The notes under the pieces are model-generated. The model was not told where the DNA came from and made no database searches. It saw only the letters and a program-made list of their open reading frames with translations. From NCBI GenBank assembly GCA_037951105.1, contig JBAMJV010009108.1, positions 21,024 through 85,023 of the forward strand: a stretch of DNA of 64,000 nt, given 5' to 3'. Made by a program: the position numbers and the translations under genes. The DNA comes from Echinarachnius parma. Lineage: Eukaryota > Echinodermata > Echinoidea > Clypeasteroida > Echinarachniidae. Position 1 is the stretch's first letter. The number at the start of each line of letters is the position of its first letter. Of the stretch, positions 9,841-20,193 are shown one piece after another.

Positions 9841-11548
9841 ATCGCTTGGGGAGGCGGGTGGCATGGTGGCATTTTGACGAATCGTACCTCAATTGATCAC
9901 GCTAGTGGGACTGGGGCAAAAGAAAACAGATCACTAATTTCTCCAAATTGGCATTGATTTGTAGCCTTCAGTTTTGACGATACAGGAAACAAACTGGCCG
10001 ACTCTTTTTTTTTGTTCCTATGTTTTCCTTTTCCTTTTTAAAACTCTCTCTAGCTTGCATACTTCTCAAGAGAGTGTGAGGCAATCAATAAATGCTTAAA
10101 TTGTTTTAGAAGGGTATTTAAACCGTTCCTTCTAGATTTTGCTGTTCCCATCCCTTAGAGTTGTTGCTTATTTTCTATAAAGCAGTACACCTACTAATTC
10201 TTTTTTAGGCGATTCCCCTGTCTTATGTTTTTAGAGAGCAATCTTCCCGTCTATATATTTTTAGAGCAATATTCAGAGAGGTTATTGTCGCTTGTACATA
10301 ACACATCTTCAGTGATTATCAAGCCTACTTAAAATGCTACGCACCATGTTCCAGTATTTATAGATCAAAACTCATTAAATATAACTTCTAGAATAAATTC
10401 AATTATAATTCAATCTTATCTGTGTGTGTTTGTGTGTATGATGTCTGCAATTGTATTCATACATTAACAGAGTATTAGGAAATTGTATACATCTACAGCT
10501 AAAAACTGCAGTTGAATTGATTAACACTAAAAAAAAAGCAGTATGAAGACTAATTTAATGGGGGTGAAGATGACAACTTTCCAGACAATTTAAAAATCTC
10601 AAAATGTGTCATGTAATTGTACTGAAAACAAAATAAAGTCAGATACTTCAGTAAAAACATTTCTTGGGTTTTTTCTCCAGGGTCAAATTCTTGTATTATG
10701 ATCAAGAATTATCAAAAGGCTTCTAAAATGACGAAGCAATTTAGAGGATGATATCCCTATATTCTATAAAAACAGTTTTTGCAAGTAATATGCTGTAATA
10801 ATATGTAGAACAATGTCCTAAATTGACCCTTACAAGATAACGACGGTTGTTTCAAGACCTTACATAGTATGTCCTTAAAGTTATGATATGATGATGTAAT
10901 GAATCATAGCCACCTTCCCTACAAGGCTTTACCAATATTATATCAAACAAATGAACCCAGAGGAGTAGCATGGTCAGACTGATTGGACCTGGGGGGGGGG
11001 GGGGGGGTGGGGGGGGGGGGGGGGGGGGAGGGGGCACACACAACATTTTTGGGGGCACATTCTTCTTCTGGAGTGAATGTATTTGTGTGTATGTGTGCTG
11101 ATTTTCTTTTCCGGGGACCTACCCCAACAAGCATCTGCTTTTAAGTAGGTTCCCCCACATATGATTGTTTACAAATTTAAAATATGATAAGAAATATTCC
11201 TAAATTGATTTGAGTGCTTTCGTATTCTCTGAATTTACGTTCTATAACCTTCAATTATTATGTGAATTTGATTTTGTATTTTGTATTCATGAGATGTTCA
11301 TATTTGTTACTATATTTGTTGATTTGTATGTTTCGAATGTAATTTTGTGGAAATCTGAATAAATGAAATGAAATGAAATGAAATTATGTATTACTTTATT
11401 TTGTTGTAAGGATTTCCCCCTTGTGTTCTGTAATTGTTTTGTCAAATTACTGGGGGTACCCCATAGCAACGCCCAATCCAGTCTGATATGATCCAAAATA
11501 TACTTGATTGTATGAAGCAACTAGGTCAACATAATATTGATAACCTAT
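9841..11548. other. Intergenic or intronic DNA with a long poly-G tract
   Basis: No gene is recognised. A poly-G run broken by a few other bases occupies about 10991-11032, and a short GAAAT repeat lies at about 11364-11384. Proline-rich frames across the poly-G tract are artefacts of composition. Confidence 0.5.
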
Positions 11549-11552
11549 TTAA

Positions 11553-12093
11553 AGGTAGTACAGTTTTGGTAAGGCTGAACTTTAGTAACCAACCTGGACA
11601 GTAACATTATAAACTAATAGTTATAACTCCACCATGCTCGAAAGGTATACAAAATTACAAACGACTAAGTAAAAAAGCCCCGTTATCATTCAAAATGAGC
11701 CATTAAAAACGACAAGAGGGCGCTTTCTAAAAAGGCCATTGGTTTCAACCATTTTCATACAAAATTATGCATGTGATGTTTTATTGAAATAATGATTAAA
11801 TAGAGAGATCATCAACCAACTATTAAAAAAACACCTTTTGAAAATTTTTTGAAAAAGTGAAAGCATTTTTTTAATTTTTTGAAAAATCGTCTAATATATT
11901 TGGGCCCAAATAATTATAAGATCAGATATATTTATTGATTCTTCAGCCGTTTCTGGGTCGATTTTGACCAAATAAAGTTTATTCTGCCTTTAAAATTGCA
12001 TGCTCTCTCAAATTCGACACTCAGTTTTTTCATTACCTCACAAAAAAATTGTGATGTGCAGTGCGCCCTCTCTACCAAAACTAAACTACCCCC
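11553..12093 (+). mobile_element. TTAA MITE, family C
   Basis: Flanked by TTAA at 11549-11552 and 12094-12097. It shows the family landmarks ACAGTTTTGGTAAGGCTGAAC, TATAACTCCACCATGCTCGA, AGAGGGCGCT and the right end CCAAAACTAAACTACCCCC. Family G starts at the same right-hand TTAA. This copy gives the uninterrupted sequence against which the Helitron-split copy can be read. Confidence 0.9.
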
Positions 12094-12188
12094 TTAAACT
12101 CCTAACATGCCAAGCTCGCATTTTGCGAGTTACATGCACACACAAATGACCATAGAGCATTCAAATCCATGGCACGTTAAAGAGTTAA
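12094..12188 (+). mobile_element. TTAA mini-MITE, family G (~90 bp)
   Basis: It starts TTAAACTCCTAACATGCCAA and ends TGGCACGTTAAAGAGTTAA, with a hairpin-forming CTCGCATTTTGCGAG and the landmark CCATAGAGCATT. Other copies are at 30971-31394 (interrupted) and 44436-44527. It shares its left TTAA with the neighbouring C element. Confidence 0.8.
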
Positions 12189-12577
12189 ACAGAATAAACC
12201 AAATGCCTGCAACTACAATGTACATGTAACAGATCTGCAATGTCCATTTCTAATAACAAGACCTATTACATTTAATGTATAAATGGTTTACTAAAAAGGA
12301 AAATAAGATATAATTGGGCTAATGATGATGAAATATTGTAATTCTACAGGTAGCCTGTAAGATGAAGCATTTCCTAAATTACTCAATATTATTCTCAGAA
12401 CTACGTTCGACACACATGGATTTATAATCAGGCAACTTTGATATCACAACATAAAAAATAACACATAAAAGACATAATCACATACATTACACCTGCCATA
12501 ACATACACACATACACATACTTTTGTATGTGTAATTGCTGTATAAACCACACACACACGCACATATCTGTATCTATT

Positions 12578-12657
12578 GACTGGTTTCCTTTGAGATTCTG
12601 AAATCCCCATAGACTTTGTACACAACACCACCCGGTACCCCGAGCACAAGGATAAGG
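12578..12657 (-). mobile_element. mT80 mini-MITE, subfamily A
   Basis: Reverse copy with TTTCCTTTGAGATTCTGAAA, then CCCCATAGACTTTGTACACA and CACCCGGTACC. The outer TTAA at each end has decayed. Confidence 0.7.
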
Positions 12658-13119
12658 AGTTTTACATGAAAATTTACACAAATATTAATAATCAAATAGT
12701 TATAATAATCCTTTGCTAAATTACATTCTACATTGCAGTAATAAACACAAACTATAGAATACATGCTTATATATGGTGAGCCCATCAATGTTGCTGGCCG
12801 GAAATAGTGTATTCTTCCCTGTTAAGATAATATGATTTAGCTCTACAACAGGCCTGATAAAACATGGACAATAACCAAGCTACTGGTAGTGGTAGCATGT
12901 TTATTTGTCTTCCTGTTCTTTATTTGATGGACAATTCTTGGAACAAATATAATCTAGACACTAATTACACCATTTCCATAACCCCTTCCAAACTATTTGA
13001 TTTTGGTAATGAGATGCCATTTTCCATATACCCCAGCATGCATATTGCCAAGACCAGTAGAAGAAAAAAAAACAGGATATGTATAAATTACTAATTAGCT
13101 ACTTGAAGTATAATGGTTC

Positions 13120-13203
13120 TTAACCTGTTCCCTACACATTTTTGCAATCCATATTATAAAGTTTAATACAGGACCCACCAGGTTCTTATAGGCAATGGGG
13201 TAA
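13120..13203 (-). mobile_element. mT80 mini-MITE, subfamily B
   Basis: TTAACCTGTTCCCTACACATT at the left, TTAATACAGGACCCACCAGG in the interior and GGCAATGGGGTAA at the right. The internal TTAA is the site used as an insertion target in sister copies. It abuts the next mT80 copy. Confidence 0.8.
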
Positions 13204-13311
13204 TCCGTTTCCTACTGGATTTTGTAATGCTCTTTGAGTTAAAGGGGTAGTTTAGTTTTGGTAAGGCTGAACTTTAGTAACCAAACCTGGAGCAGTAACA
13301 ATATAAACTAA

Positions 13312-13366
13312 CTAGCTGCCTCGGCGCTTCGCGCCTCGGCAGCTAGATTCGGCGCTCCGCGCCTCA
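13312..13366 (-). other. Helitron 3' terminal hairpins
   Basis: On the + strand CTAGCTGCC and GGCAGCTAG (13312-13320 and 13338-13346) pair around an inner GGCGC/GCGCC stem at 13323-13335. A second GGCGCTCCGCGCC hairpin follows at about 13350-13362. In Helitrons the subterminal hairpin acts as the terminator of strand transfer. The second hairpin may be a spare or an older terminator. Confidence 0.8.
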
Positions 13367-13614
13367 GGATTAATAAAAGAATGAATAAAAAAATAAAATT
13401 TACATCATTAAACAATTTTTTTTGGATAAAATAATAATTATTGTGTGATTTTTATAGCGGCTAATATGATTGATAATCATCTCTACGCGCTTTACAAAAT
13501 ATATATAATATATATTTTCGTATCATAACAAAAATAAATAAAAATAATTATATCTTTAAAAAAAATGAATATTAAAACAAAATATTTTAAAATGTGAAAA
13601 TTAAATTCTCCCCA

Positions 13615-13755
13615 GTCATCAGTCATGTGTTGGTAAACTACAGGCATGTTTCGTAAACTTAGCCATGCGGCGTTAAATTTTCAGGAAAGTGGTGGTATAT
13701 TTACAGGCATGGTTGGTATATTTATAGGCATGCGTTGTAAATTTAGCCATCATTT
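13615..13755. repeat. Short degenerate minisatellite inside the Helitron
   Basis: AGGCATG followed by TGGTAAA or GTAAATTTA-like sequence recurs about every 30 bp, four to five times (CAGGCATGTTTCG, CAGGCATGGTTGG, TAGGCATGCGTTG). It is close to the Helitron 3' end. Confidence 0.55.
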
Positions 13756-14555
13756 CTGGGGAAAAGTTTGATTTTCACATTTTTTGTGTCTATTTTTAAA
13801 ATAAATGGTGCACAGGCATTTTTTTGTGGATTGGTAAGAATTAGATTCTCTCCTTTATGTGACGAATGGTTTAAAATCATTTCAAAGTTAAACTCGTGCA
13901 TTCAGTTCTTTTGATCCACTCATGCCTGTGCATCATTGGTATATTAATACAAGTTATATACATCAATTTATGTGATATTACAGCACCAGTCACGTTATTT
14001 ACTCATCTTTGCACATGTATACGTACATAAATGTACATCTAATGTACATAAATGTACATCTAAATCATACGCACTACAAAGGCACTCATACATAGTTCAA
14101 TTTGAATTATACATAGCATATTTACGGACATATACATGCATGCACATTCATCACTTGCAAGTATTCAAACAAGTGTATGATTACTTATTTAAGTACACTC
14201 ATTCAAGTAATAGGGGTGTATTTTAAAGTTAGCGTTCATTTTATCTACATCTACGTCACTAAATGTAGCACATCACTATACGTTAAGTACTGTTTTATTA
14301 TAGTGATGTAGGTATGATGTTATATTATATATTTAAGTTAATTGTTTTTAGAATACACCCCTAGCATATACAACCTTGTTTCACACATATGTCCACATTG
14401 ATGTGATAACATGTATCTGTTCATTAACACTCAACTTTTGTTGCACTCTTTGAATAACTATTGAAGTACAATTGTTTTGATTTTACCAGTACTTTTATTG
14501 GCAGTTTTGTTTGATAATAAATTCATAACATATTTACATTAATAAAACATATTAA

Positions 14556-14917
14556 AGTGAGGCCTGTAAAGTGTCAGATATTGCCCAAAATGACATTTTA
14601 GACTTCAATTCTGTATCAAAATCATTGTAAGATATGTCTGAATGATGTGTGAAAGTTTCATTGAAAAAGAACACTGCTTTCCTGGTTAAAAAGCGAAAAT
14701 ATGCGTTAGCTTTTATACAACGGACGTTTATGAGGTTTATGACCGTTAACGCTTAACGTTTTGAGCTGAATGATAGATATCGTCATAATAAAGGGGCATT
14801 TGAAAAAATCTAACCCTATTTCATTCTTCTCTTACCATAAGCTAAACAACACGGTAGAAGAGAAACGAGGAACCTCCAAGTAATTTTCGTGGAGTTAGAC
14901 ACTTTACCGGCCTCACT
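14556..14917 (+). mobile_element. TTAA MITE, family D, inside the Helitron
   Basis: Flanked by TTAA at 14552-14555 and 14918-14921. The left end AGTGAGGCCTGTAAAGTGTC is matched by the inverted right end GACACTTTACCGGCCTCACT with one difference. The interior landmarks TCATTCAGACATA-like, TTTCATTGAAAAAGAAC and CATTCTTCTCTTACCATAAG are shared with copies at 49732, 51042 and 60756. It is a distinct terminal subfamily: those copies mostly begin AGGTGCACCTG. Confidence 0.88.
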
Positions 14918-14999
14918 TTAACTCACTTTAACAATATATACATGTTAATCTTGAACTTTATTTTTTGTTACTTGATGTAAAGTATAATCATTATTGACG

Positions 15000-15130
15000 G
15001 TTTTGAAATCCTTCGTTAAATAAGCAGAACAAATACAATATAATACAGTACAATACAATATAAGTTCTTATATAGCGCTAAATACATAAATGATTCATAG
15101 CGCTTTACATACAAATGAGAGAAGCATTAC
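15000..15130 (-). repeat. SINE/LINE-type 3' tail remnant
   Basis: TATATAGCGCTAAATAC and CATAGCGCTTTACAT are the reverse complement of the GTAAAGCGCTATG...TAGCGCTATATAAG tail seen in the SINEs at 26.2 and 35.5 kb. The tRNA-related head is absent. Confidence 0.55.
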
Positions 15131-15455
15131 TTATACAGATTGTGTTTACTTTTGTCTGTTGTTAAGCCTAGTGCCTGCTGTGTGATTTGAACTCGGATTT
15201 GTGTTATTTGCAGTAGTTCTTGCAAGTTGGTTTAACTTCATTGTGATGCGATTTTTTCAGTTTTCACCATGAATTGTCTTTGTTGAAACCAGGCGATTGC
15301 TATCGACACCTTTCCTGCGGACGCGAGTTACGGCAATCAGGTGCGACCATTGGGTTTTGTTGGCGACTTTTTACAGGTTTCAGGTGATTGTTATCAGGTA
15401 CAGTTCAAACCTGTACAATTAGTTGCACACCATCTCAAATCCAAGGGGATTTAGA

Positions 15456-15935
15456 CTACCTTGAATAAATACAACTAATCTGTATTATTAGAATTACAAT
15501 ATATTGCATAATGCACAAAGAATGCATATGGTTTTCATTTACAACTGAATCTATAATCTTTGACAACAGAACCATATATTGTACTAAAAACATATCACAC
15601 ATACAACAAATAAAGATAACACAAATAAACCAGAGACGTCCCCATACACTGACATTATTTACATGGCATGGGACTCCATACATAAATAACTTTTGGTCCA
15701 GAGGGACAATAGTACCAATTAATCTCTTTGTAACATCAAAAACCCAACACAGGACTTGATAAAGTGCTGGACACTTCCAAAATACATGCTCAATACTCTC
15801 AATCAGCGTGCAAAAGGGACATATCCCATTACTAATACCCCACTGGGATAATTTCTCACGAGTGTACAAAGCTCCTTGTGTGGAGCGCCAACTAAACGAC
15901 TTTAGAGCACTACATAATATTGGGTGACCTGTCAT
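15456..15935 (-). pseudogene. 3' fragment of a non-LTR retrotransposon ORF2 (zf-RVT region)
   Basis: A 159-codon open frame. Its first half matches the zinc-binding region found downstream of reverse transcriptase in non-LTR retrotransposons: FSWRSTQGALYTREKLSQWG, then C-P-F-C, seven residues, and EHVFWKC, a C-x2-C...H-x4-C pattern around residues 39-54. The frame lacks the reverse transcriptase and endonuclease domains. After about residue 80 it becomes hydrophobic and unlike the family, so it has probably read into non-coding DNA or a frameshift. It lies within the Helitron as a later insertion or cargo. 5' truncation is usual for LINE copies. Confidence 0.8.
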
Positions 15936-15962
15936 CGTCCAAATCGTTACGTTGTATTTCTA

Positions 15963-16170
15963 CCAGTGTTGTAGTCGAGTCACCATGGTCCGAGGCCGAG
16001 TCCGAGTCCGAGTCACCATGGTCGAGGCCGAGTCCGAGTCACCATGGTCGAGGCCGAGGACGAGTCCGAGTCACGGCATAACGAGGCCAAGGCCGAGGCC
16101 GAGGCCTGGCAAAGTCGGCCTCGAGGCCGGCCTCGAGGCCGAGGCCGGCCTCAAGACCTCCAAGACTGAG
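15963..16170 (+). repeat. CGAGGC/CGAGTC hexamer-rich repeat, first block
   Basis: It opens with CAGTGTTGTAGTCGAGTCAC, which looks like a terminal repeat, then consists mostly of CGAGTC, CGAGGC and CACCATGGT units. The last ~110 bp (CGAGTCCGAGTCACGGCAT to AGACCTCCAAGACTGA) recurs at 16683-16803. The Arg/Pro/Glu-rich frames follow the hexamers and are not called as genes. No matching right-hand CTACAACACTG end was found. Confidence 0.7.
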
Positions 16171-16629
16171 AATTTCATGAAAATGCAAAAGTATTTTCGA
16201 GATACTTCAGTATTACCAAATAATCGTGATCTAATCGATCACATGCCATTGCGTAACTTACTTTGCCTTGTGCATACACAGCAAACCAAATTAAACAACT
16301 TTTTAAACAACCAAAAACGCTGTTTAAGCCGGTCCCTCTAACAACGCTGTTTAAAATTTTGAACAACCAAGATCTTCAAATTCTAGGGTGCGCACGCTGT
16401 ATATCAGAGCGCTGCAGCGCTGTATGTAGGATCTTTGACTGTACCGTACTATATTACATCGAGATATATCGATGGGTACGGTACGTACGTAGGTCGTAGC
16501 GGGGGCTGCGCATGAACTTAACTATCAATCGTATGATTTACATTTTTTTTTTTTTTTAATGAAATATTATTGGAAAATACTTCAAAATAGTGAATAGATG
16601 TTGAATCTTAAATTCACCAGATTCTATGA

Positions 16630-16805
16630 AATCTTCCGGCCTCGAACCGGCCTCGAGTCATCGAGGCCGAGGCTGCATGCTACGAGGCCGAGGACGAGTC
16701 CGAGTCACGGCATTACGAGGCCAAGGCCGAGGCCGAGGCCTGGCAAAGTCGGCCTCGAGTCCGGCCTCGAGGCCGAGGCCGGCCTCGAGACCTCCAAGAC
16801 TGATT
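16630..16805 (+). repeat. CGAGGC/CGAGTC hexamer-rich repeat, second block
   Basis: A second copy of the ~110-bp core at 16.05-16.17 kb, about 650 bp downstream in the same orientation, preceded by CGGCCTCGAACCGGCCTCGA. The two blocks differ at only a few positions in the shared core (for example CGGCATAACG against CGGCATTACG). The intervening 16.2-16.6 kb is ordinary sequence. Confidence 0.7.
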
Positions 16806-16887
16806 TCTACATGGGAGAATATTGCACATGTCAACAGTGAGTGTAATGAAATGAAATATCATGTCACTTAATTTTTATGCTCAGGTA

Positions 16888-17723
16888 TACAATTGCACAC
16901 CCCCCTGGCATTTCAAAAGTATATGGCCGATTCAGTTTGAAATTGATGATCTAATAATGATTGACAAGTGACACAAATTTCAAAGCAATCCGAAGACGGA
17001 AACTCACGATATCAACGTCGACATCCGATGCGACGATAAGTAGTTGTTGGCTACGATCGTACATTCGTACAACCAATTGTGATCAATCAGAAACGATCAT
17101 AACATGTGATCGATCGATTACAAATTGTCTTCTTATTATTTGTTTTTCCTTTATTTTTTTCTCTTATTCATATTTGTTTTCCATAAATTTTGGTCTCTTA
17201 TTAATAATCAAATATAAATGTACTCAACAAAAGCTCATGTCCATGAGCATTGTAATGACTGATCTATATTATTTGTACTGATATTTATTATTTTTGTTAT
17301 AATATATTATGTATAGAAGCCTAATGGGCCTATTATACATGAGATATTATAATAAAAAATATCAATACACATAATATAAATATCAGTCATAACAATGTTC
17401 ATGAACATGAACTTTTGTTGGTACCTTGATATTTAATTATGAATAAGAGAACAAAATAATGGAAAAAAGAATAAGAAGACGATTATTTGTAATCGATCGA
17501 TCACATGTTATGATTGTTTGTGATCGATCACAATCGGTTGTATGATCGTAGCCAACAACTACATATCGTCGCATCGGATGTCGACGCCGATATCGTGAGT
17601 TTCCGCCTTCGGATTGCTTTGAAATTTCGGTCACTTGTCAATCATTATTAGATCATCAATTTGTGCGAATTTCAACTGAATCGGCCGTATACTTTTGAAA
17701 TGCTAGGGTGGTGTGCAATTGTA
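16888..17723. mobile_element. Foldback element with ~400-bp inverted arms
   Basis: The left arm starts TACAATTGCACACC and the right arm ends GGTGTGCAATTGTA, with TA at each outer edge as a possible duplication. The arms pair over most of their length: ATATGGCCGATTCAG/CTGAATCGGCCGTAT, CGATATCAACGTCGACATCC/GGATGTCGACGCCGATATCG and TAGTTGTTGGCTACGATCGTA/its inverse. The centre is an AT-rich spacer near 17300-17320. A TA duplication would fit Tc1/mariner-type mobilisation. It lies within the Helitron. Confidence 0.85.
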
Positions 17724-18122
17724 TACCTTTACCCATTACTCAACCATATGTCCAATTCACAAGACAGTTTTCATCTACAGCGCATACTTTGTAAAGTTTT
17801 TATCCTAAATTATTTTTTTACTCTTCCCATGTAGTTATTTCGTTATCCCTAAAAGTCAAATCAATTTAAAATGTTATCATTAAAAATTTGAAAGAGCATT
17901 CCATTAAGAATCCAGACATCAGTCATATTTCAGAAGCATGAGGGGTATAATGTGTAATATTAGCTCATAAAATGTGGAATATTATGGCTAATCGGATGAG
18001 ACAATATCATATTTCTTCTTGTCATTATCACTTATTTTCCTCTACAAATATTTCAGATTTTGAAGAAGAAAAAAAAAACAGCCTTCTATGCAACCTATTC
18101 AGCACCCAAGAGAGATAATGTA

Positions 18123-18270
18123 TACAGTCAAACCTGTCTTAGTGGCCACCTGTCTATAGCAGCCAACCTGCCTATAGCGGCCATTAAACATGACCCTCTG
18201 CAGAGAAAAACAATGGAATGAACCTGTCTACAATGGCCACTTTTCTTACTTCCCTTCAGGTTTGACTGTA
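18123..18270. mobile_element. MITE with ACAGTCAAACCTG ends, family M
   Basis: The left end TACAGTCAAACCTG and right end CAGGTTTGACTGTA are perfect inverted complements. Between them are repeated GTGGCCACCTGTC/ATAGCGGCC segments. The element is 148 bp and non-coding. TA at the ends may be the target duplication. Partial relatives are at 5685-5805 and 6065-6095. Confidence 0.8.
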
Positions 18271-18428
18271 TGTAAATCAAAGGGCATTTTATTCTACCAC
18301 CTGTGGAATTAGTCAAGCTTTTAACCATAACCTCTTGCCACTAAATTCTGCTCATTATCATTAAGGTGAGATGTTGTAAAAGCAGCCGTAAAAGTTGCTA
18401 GCTGGTTCACTTTATCAGGCAGACAGCT

Positions 18429-18698
18429 ATGCCAAGCCGGACTTGTATTGTCCACCTGGAATGTGATAAAGAGCTAGTGGGACTACAATTCAAGTTCTAC
18501 TGTGATGACAAGAAGTCATCAGGATTTTTAAAGATTGTCTCTCTAGAAAGTCTCTCTAGATGGTTGCCCCTAAATGGTTGCTCTCTGACTTGTCAGTCTT
18601 CCACCTATAACAAGCTCACATGTGGTAAGATTGCTGGCAGTGTAGCCCGTATAGCATTCATTCTTGTTCAGCAACGCCTTGACCCAAGATGTGAATAG
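18429..18698 (+). CDS. Possible captured coding fragment of unknown function
   Basis: An 89-codon frame (MPSRTCIVHLECDKELV... ending ...VQQRLDPRCE) inside the Helitron, with a more protein-like composition than its surroundings. A possible splice donor, GTAAGATTG, lies inside it at about 18623. No family is recognised and no flanking exons can be joined. It could be a gene fragment captured by the Helitron, or chance. Low confidence. Confidence 0.2.
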   Translation: MPSRTCIVHLECDKELVGLQFKFYCDDKKSSGFLKIVSLESLSRWLPLNGCSLTCQSSTYNKLTCGKIAGSVARIAFILVQQRLDPRCE

Positions 18699-19312
18699 CA
18701 TATCTGCAAAATAACATGAATACAAATATAGATTTTTTAATGAGGTGAAGGTTTTTTTTCTGTTGGTTAGAAGTTATAAGAAAGTACAGTAGACTAACAT
18801 GGGGAAAGAGCATACGTGTTCCCCATGTATAATAAAAACAAAATAAAAATATAATCTTTAACAAAAAAAGTGTTATCAGTGTCTAAAAATAACAATTAAA
18901 ATAAAATTATGACCATGAAGTTGCAGCATAAATCTCACACTCCATACTTTTTTAAATATTAAACTTTTCTTGTATACTTATAAAAATGGTTTAAACCAGT
19001 TTCATGAAATAAGATGCCCCACTGTTGAGAACTTGGTCAAATTAGTGGAAAAGTTAGAAATTATGGGTATCGGCCAAAGTAAGAAATGAGAAAGATGTGA
19101 CCGTTCGGACATGAAGATAGGACAGGAAATATTTGTACATACCTCTTTACTTTTTAACATCATTTGCGAGCTGTCACCGGAATTTGGGGACTTCGCTGAT
19201 TTGAAAGTGCTTAATTATGTGTAATTAATACAGCAGTAACATATATCCTGAATGAGCATCAATAATCTGTACAGGTCTATAAAGTGTTCACTTGTCTAAC
19301 AAATTAACAATA

Positions 19313-19559
19313 TTTTCAATACTCACATAATGATATTGCTGGCTCACATCAATCTGGCAGCTTTCTGATACAGGAAACTGAGGAAAGCACAGCTACATTA
19401 CGAAAGGTTGCTTTACGCAGGCCCATCATCTGCACAATAAAGAGAAATAAAGGGGAAATAGTAGAAATACAATCAAAGGTAGTGCCAAATTATCCAGAGG
19501 CTAAGTTATCTCAAGTCTTTTCAAAAGTAAAACTGAGAAATGTAAAATGTATTTATTGA
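19313..19559 (+). CDS. Open stretch without a start codon, possible captured exon
   Basis: The frame reads ...SGSFLIQETEESTATLRKVA... through ...YPEAKLSQVFSKVKLRNV... to a TGA at 19557-19559, about 80 codons open with no initiating ATG. A possible acceptor, CTGATACAG, precedes GAAACTGAGG near 19375. The Lys/Glu/Val-rich, non-repetitive composition suggests a former exon. The family is not recognised. Confidence 0.22.
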
Positions 19560-19636
19560 AGAAGTAATAGGGGTCAATTGATTTGATATATCTCACACAT
19601 TTTGCTAACATCATTCCCTAGCTACATGCAAATTTT

Positions 19637-20040
19637 CCGGGGGGGGGGGGGGGGGGGGGGGGGGGGTACTCACGTATATTGGGTATACGGGGATGTGCCA
19701 CTGGGAAGGGTGACTTTTTCAAGAAAGATCCTTAGACATGGGTCCCCTTTTAATAAAAAAAATCCTTAGACATGGGTCCCTTTTTTTATTTCCTCTCTTT
19801 TATCCGGGATTTTGGGATTTGCCCATGCGAAATTGCAAAAATTTTCAAGCTCGCTACGCTCGCTAAAAAAAAAGCGCAAAATTTGCGGGAAATACACAGC
19901 GAACATGCAACGCCGGCAAAAACAAATCCTTAGACATGGGTACCTATTTACAGCAAAAGGACCCTTAGATGTGGGTATGGGTTCGGAGGTCTCAGCCGCA
20001 CACCCCCGTCCGACTATAATCTGAGTACCCCCCCCCCGGG
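19637..20040. mobile_element. Poly-G/poly-C-ended MITE with 8-bp target duplication (family X)
   Basis: The element runs from CCGGGG...GGTACTCAC to GAGTACCCCCCCCCGGG and is flanked by CAAATTTT on both sides (19629-19636 and 20041-20048). The interior has three copies of a CCTTAGACATGGGT motif. An 8-bp duplication suits hAT mobilisation, though the poly-G termini are not a typical CAG end. The left G run, about 29 bases, is likely to be length-unstable. It lies within the Helitron. Confidence 0.82.
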
Positions 20041-20193
20041 CAAATTTTGAGAAAGATATGTGGTGTTTTTAAAAGTGTTGTACCATACTCTCTTTTAAGG
20101 GATCTTCTAACCATATCAACCCTCTGTTAGAGTGAACGGCATAGGTTGAGGGAGTCAAGTCCCCTCGGTTGGATTGCAGATCTGCAACTACCT

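Noticed and set aside
10852..11134. Proline-rich frames
   Set aside because: These are translations of a poly-G tract with no conserved sequence either side.
15952..16840. Arg/Pro/Glu-rich frames in the CGAG repeats
   Set aside because: Several overlapping frames are open because the hexamer lacks stops, so they are not evidence of coding.
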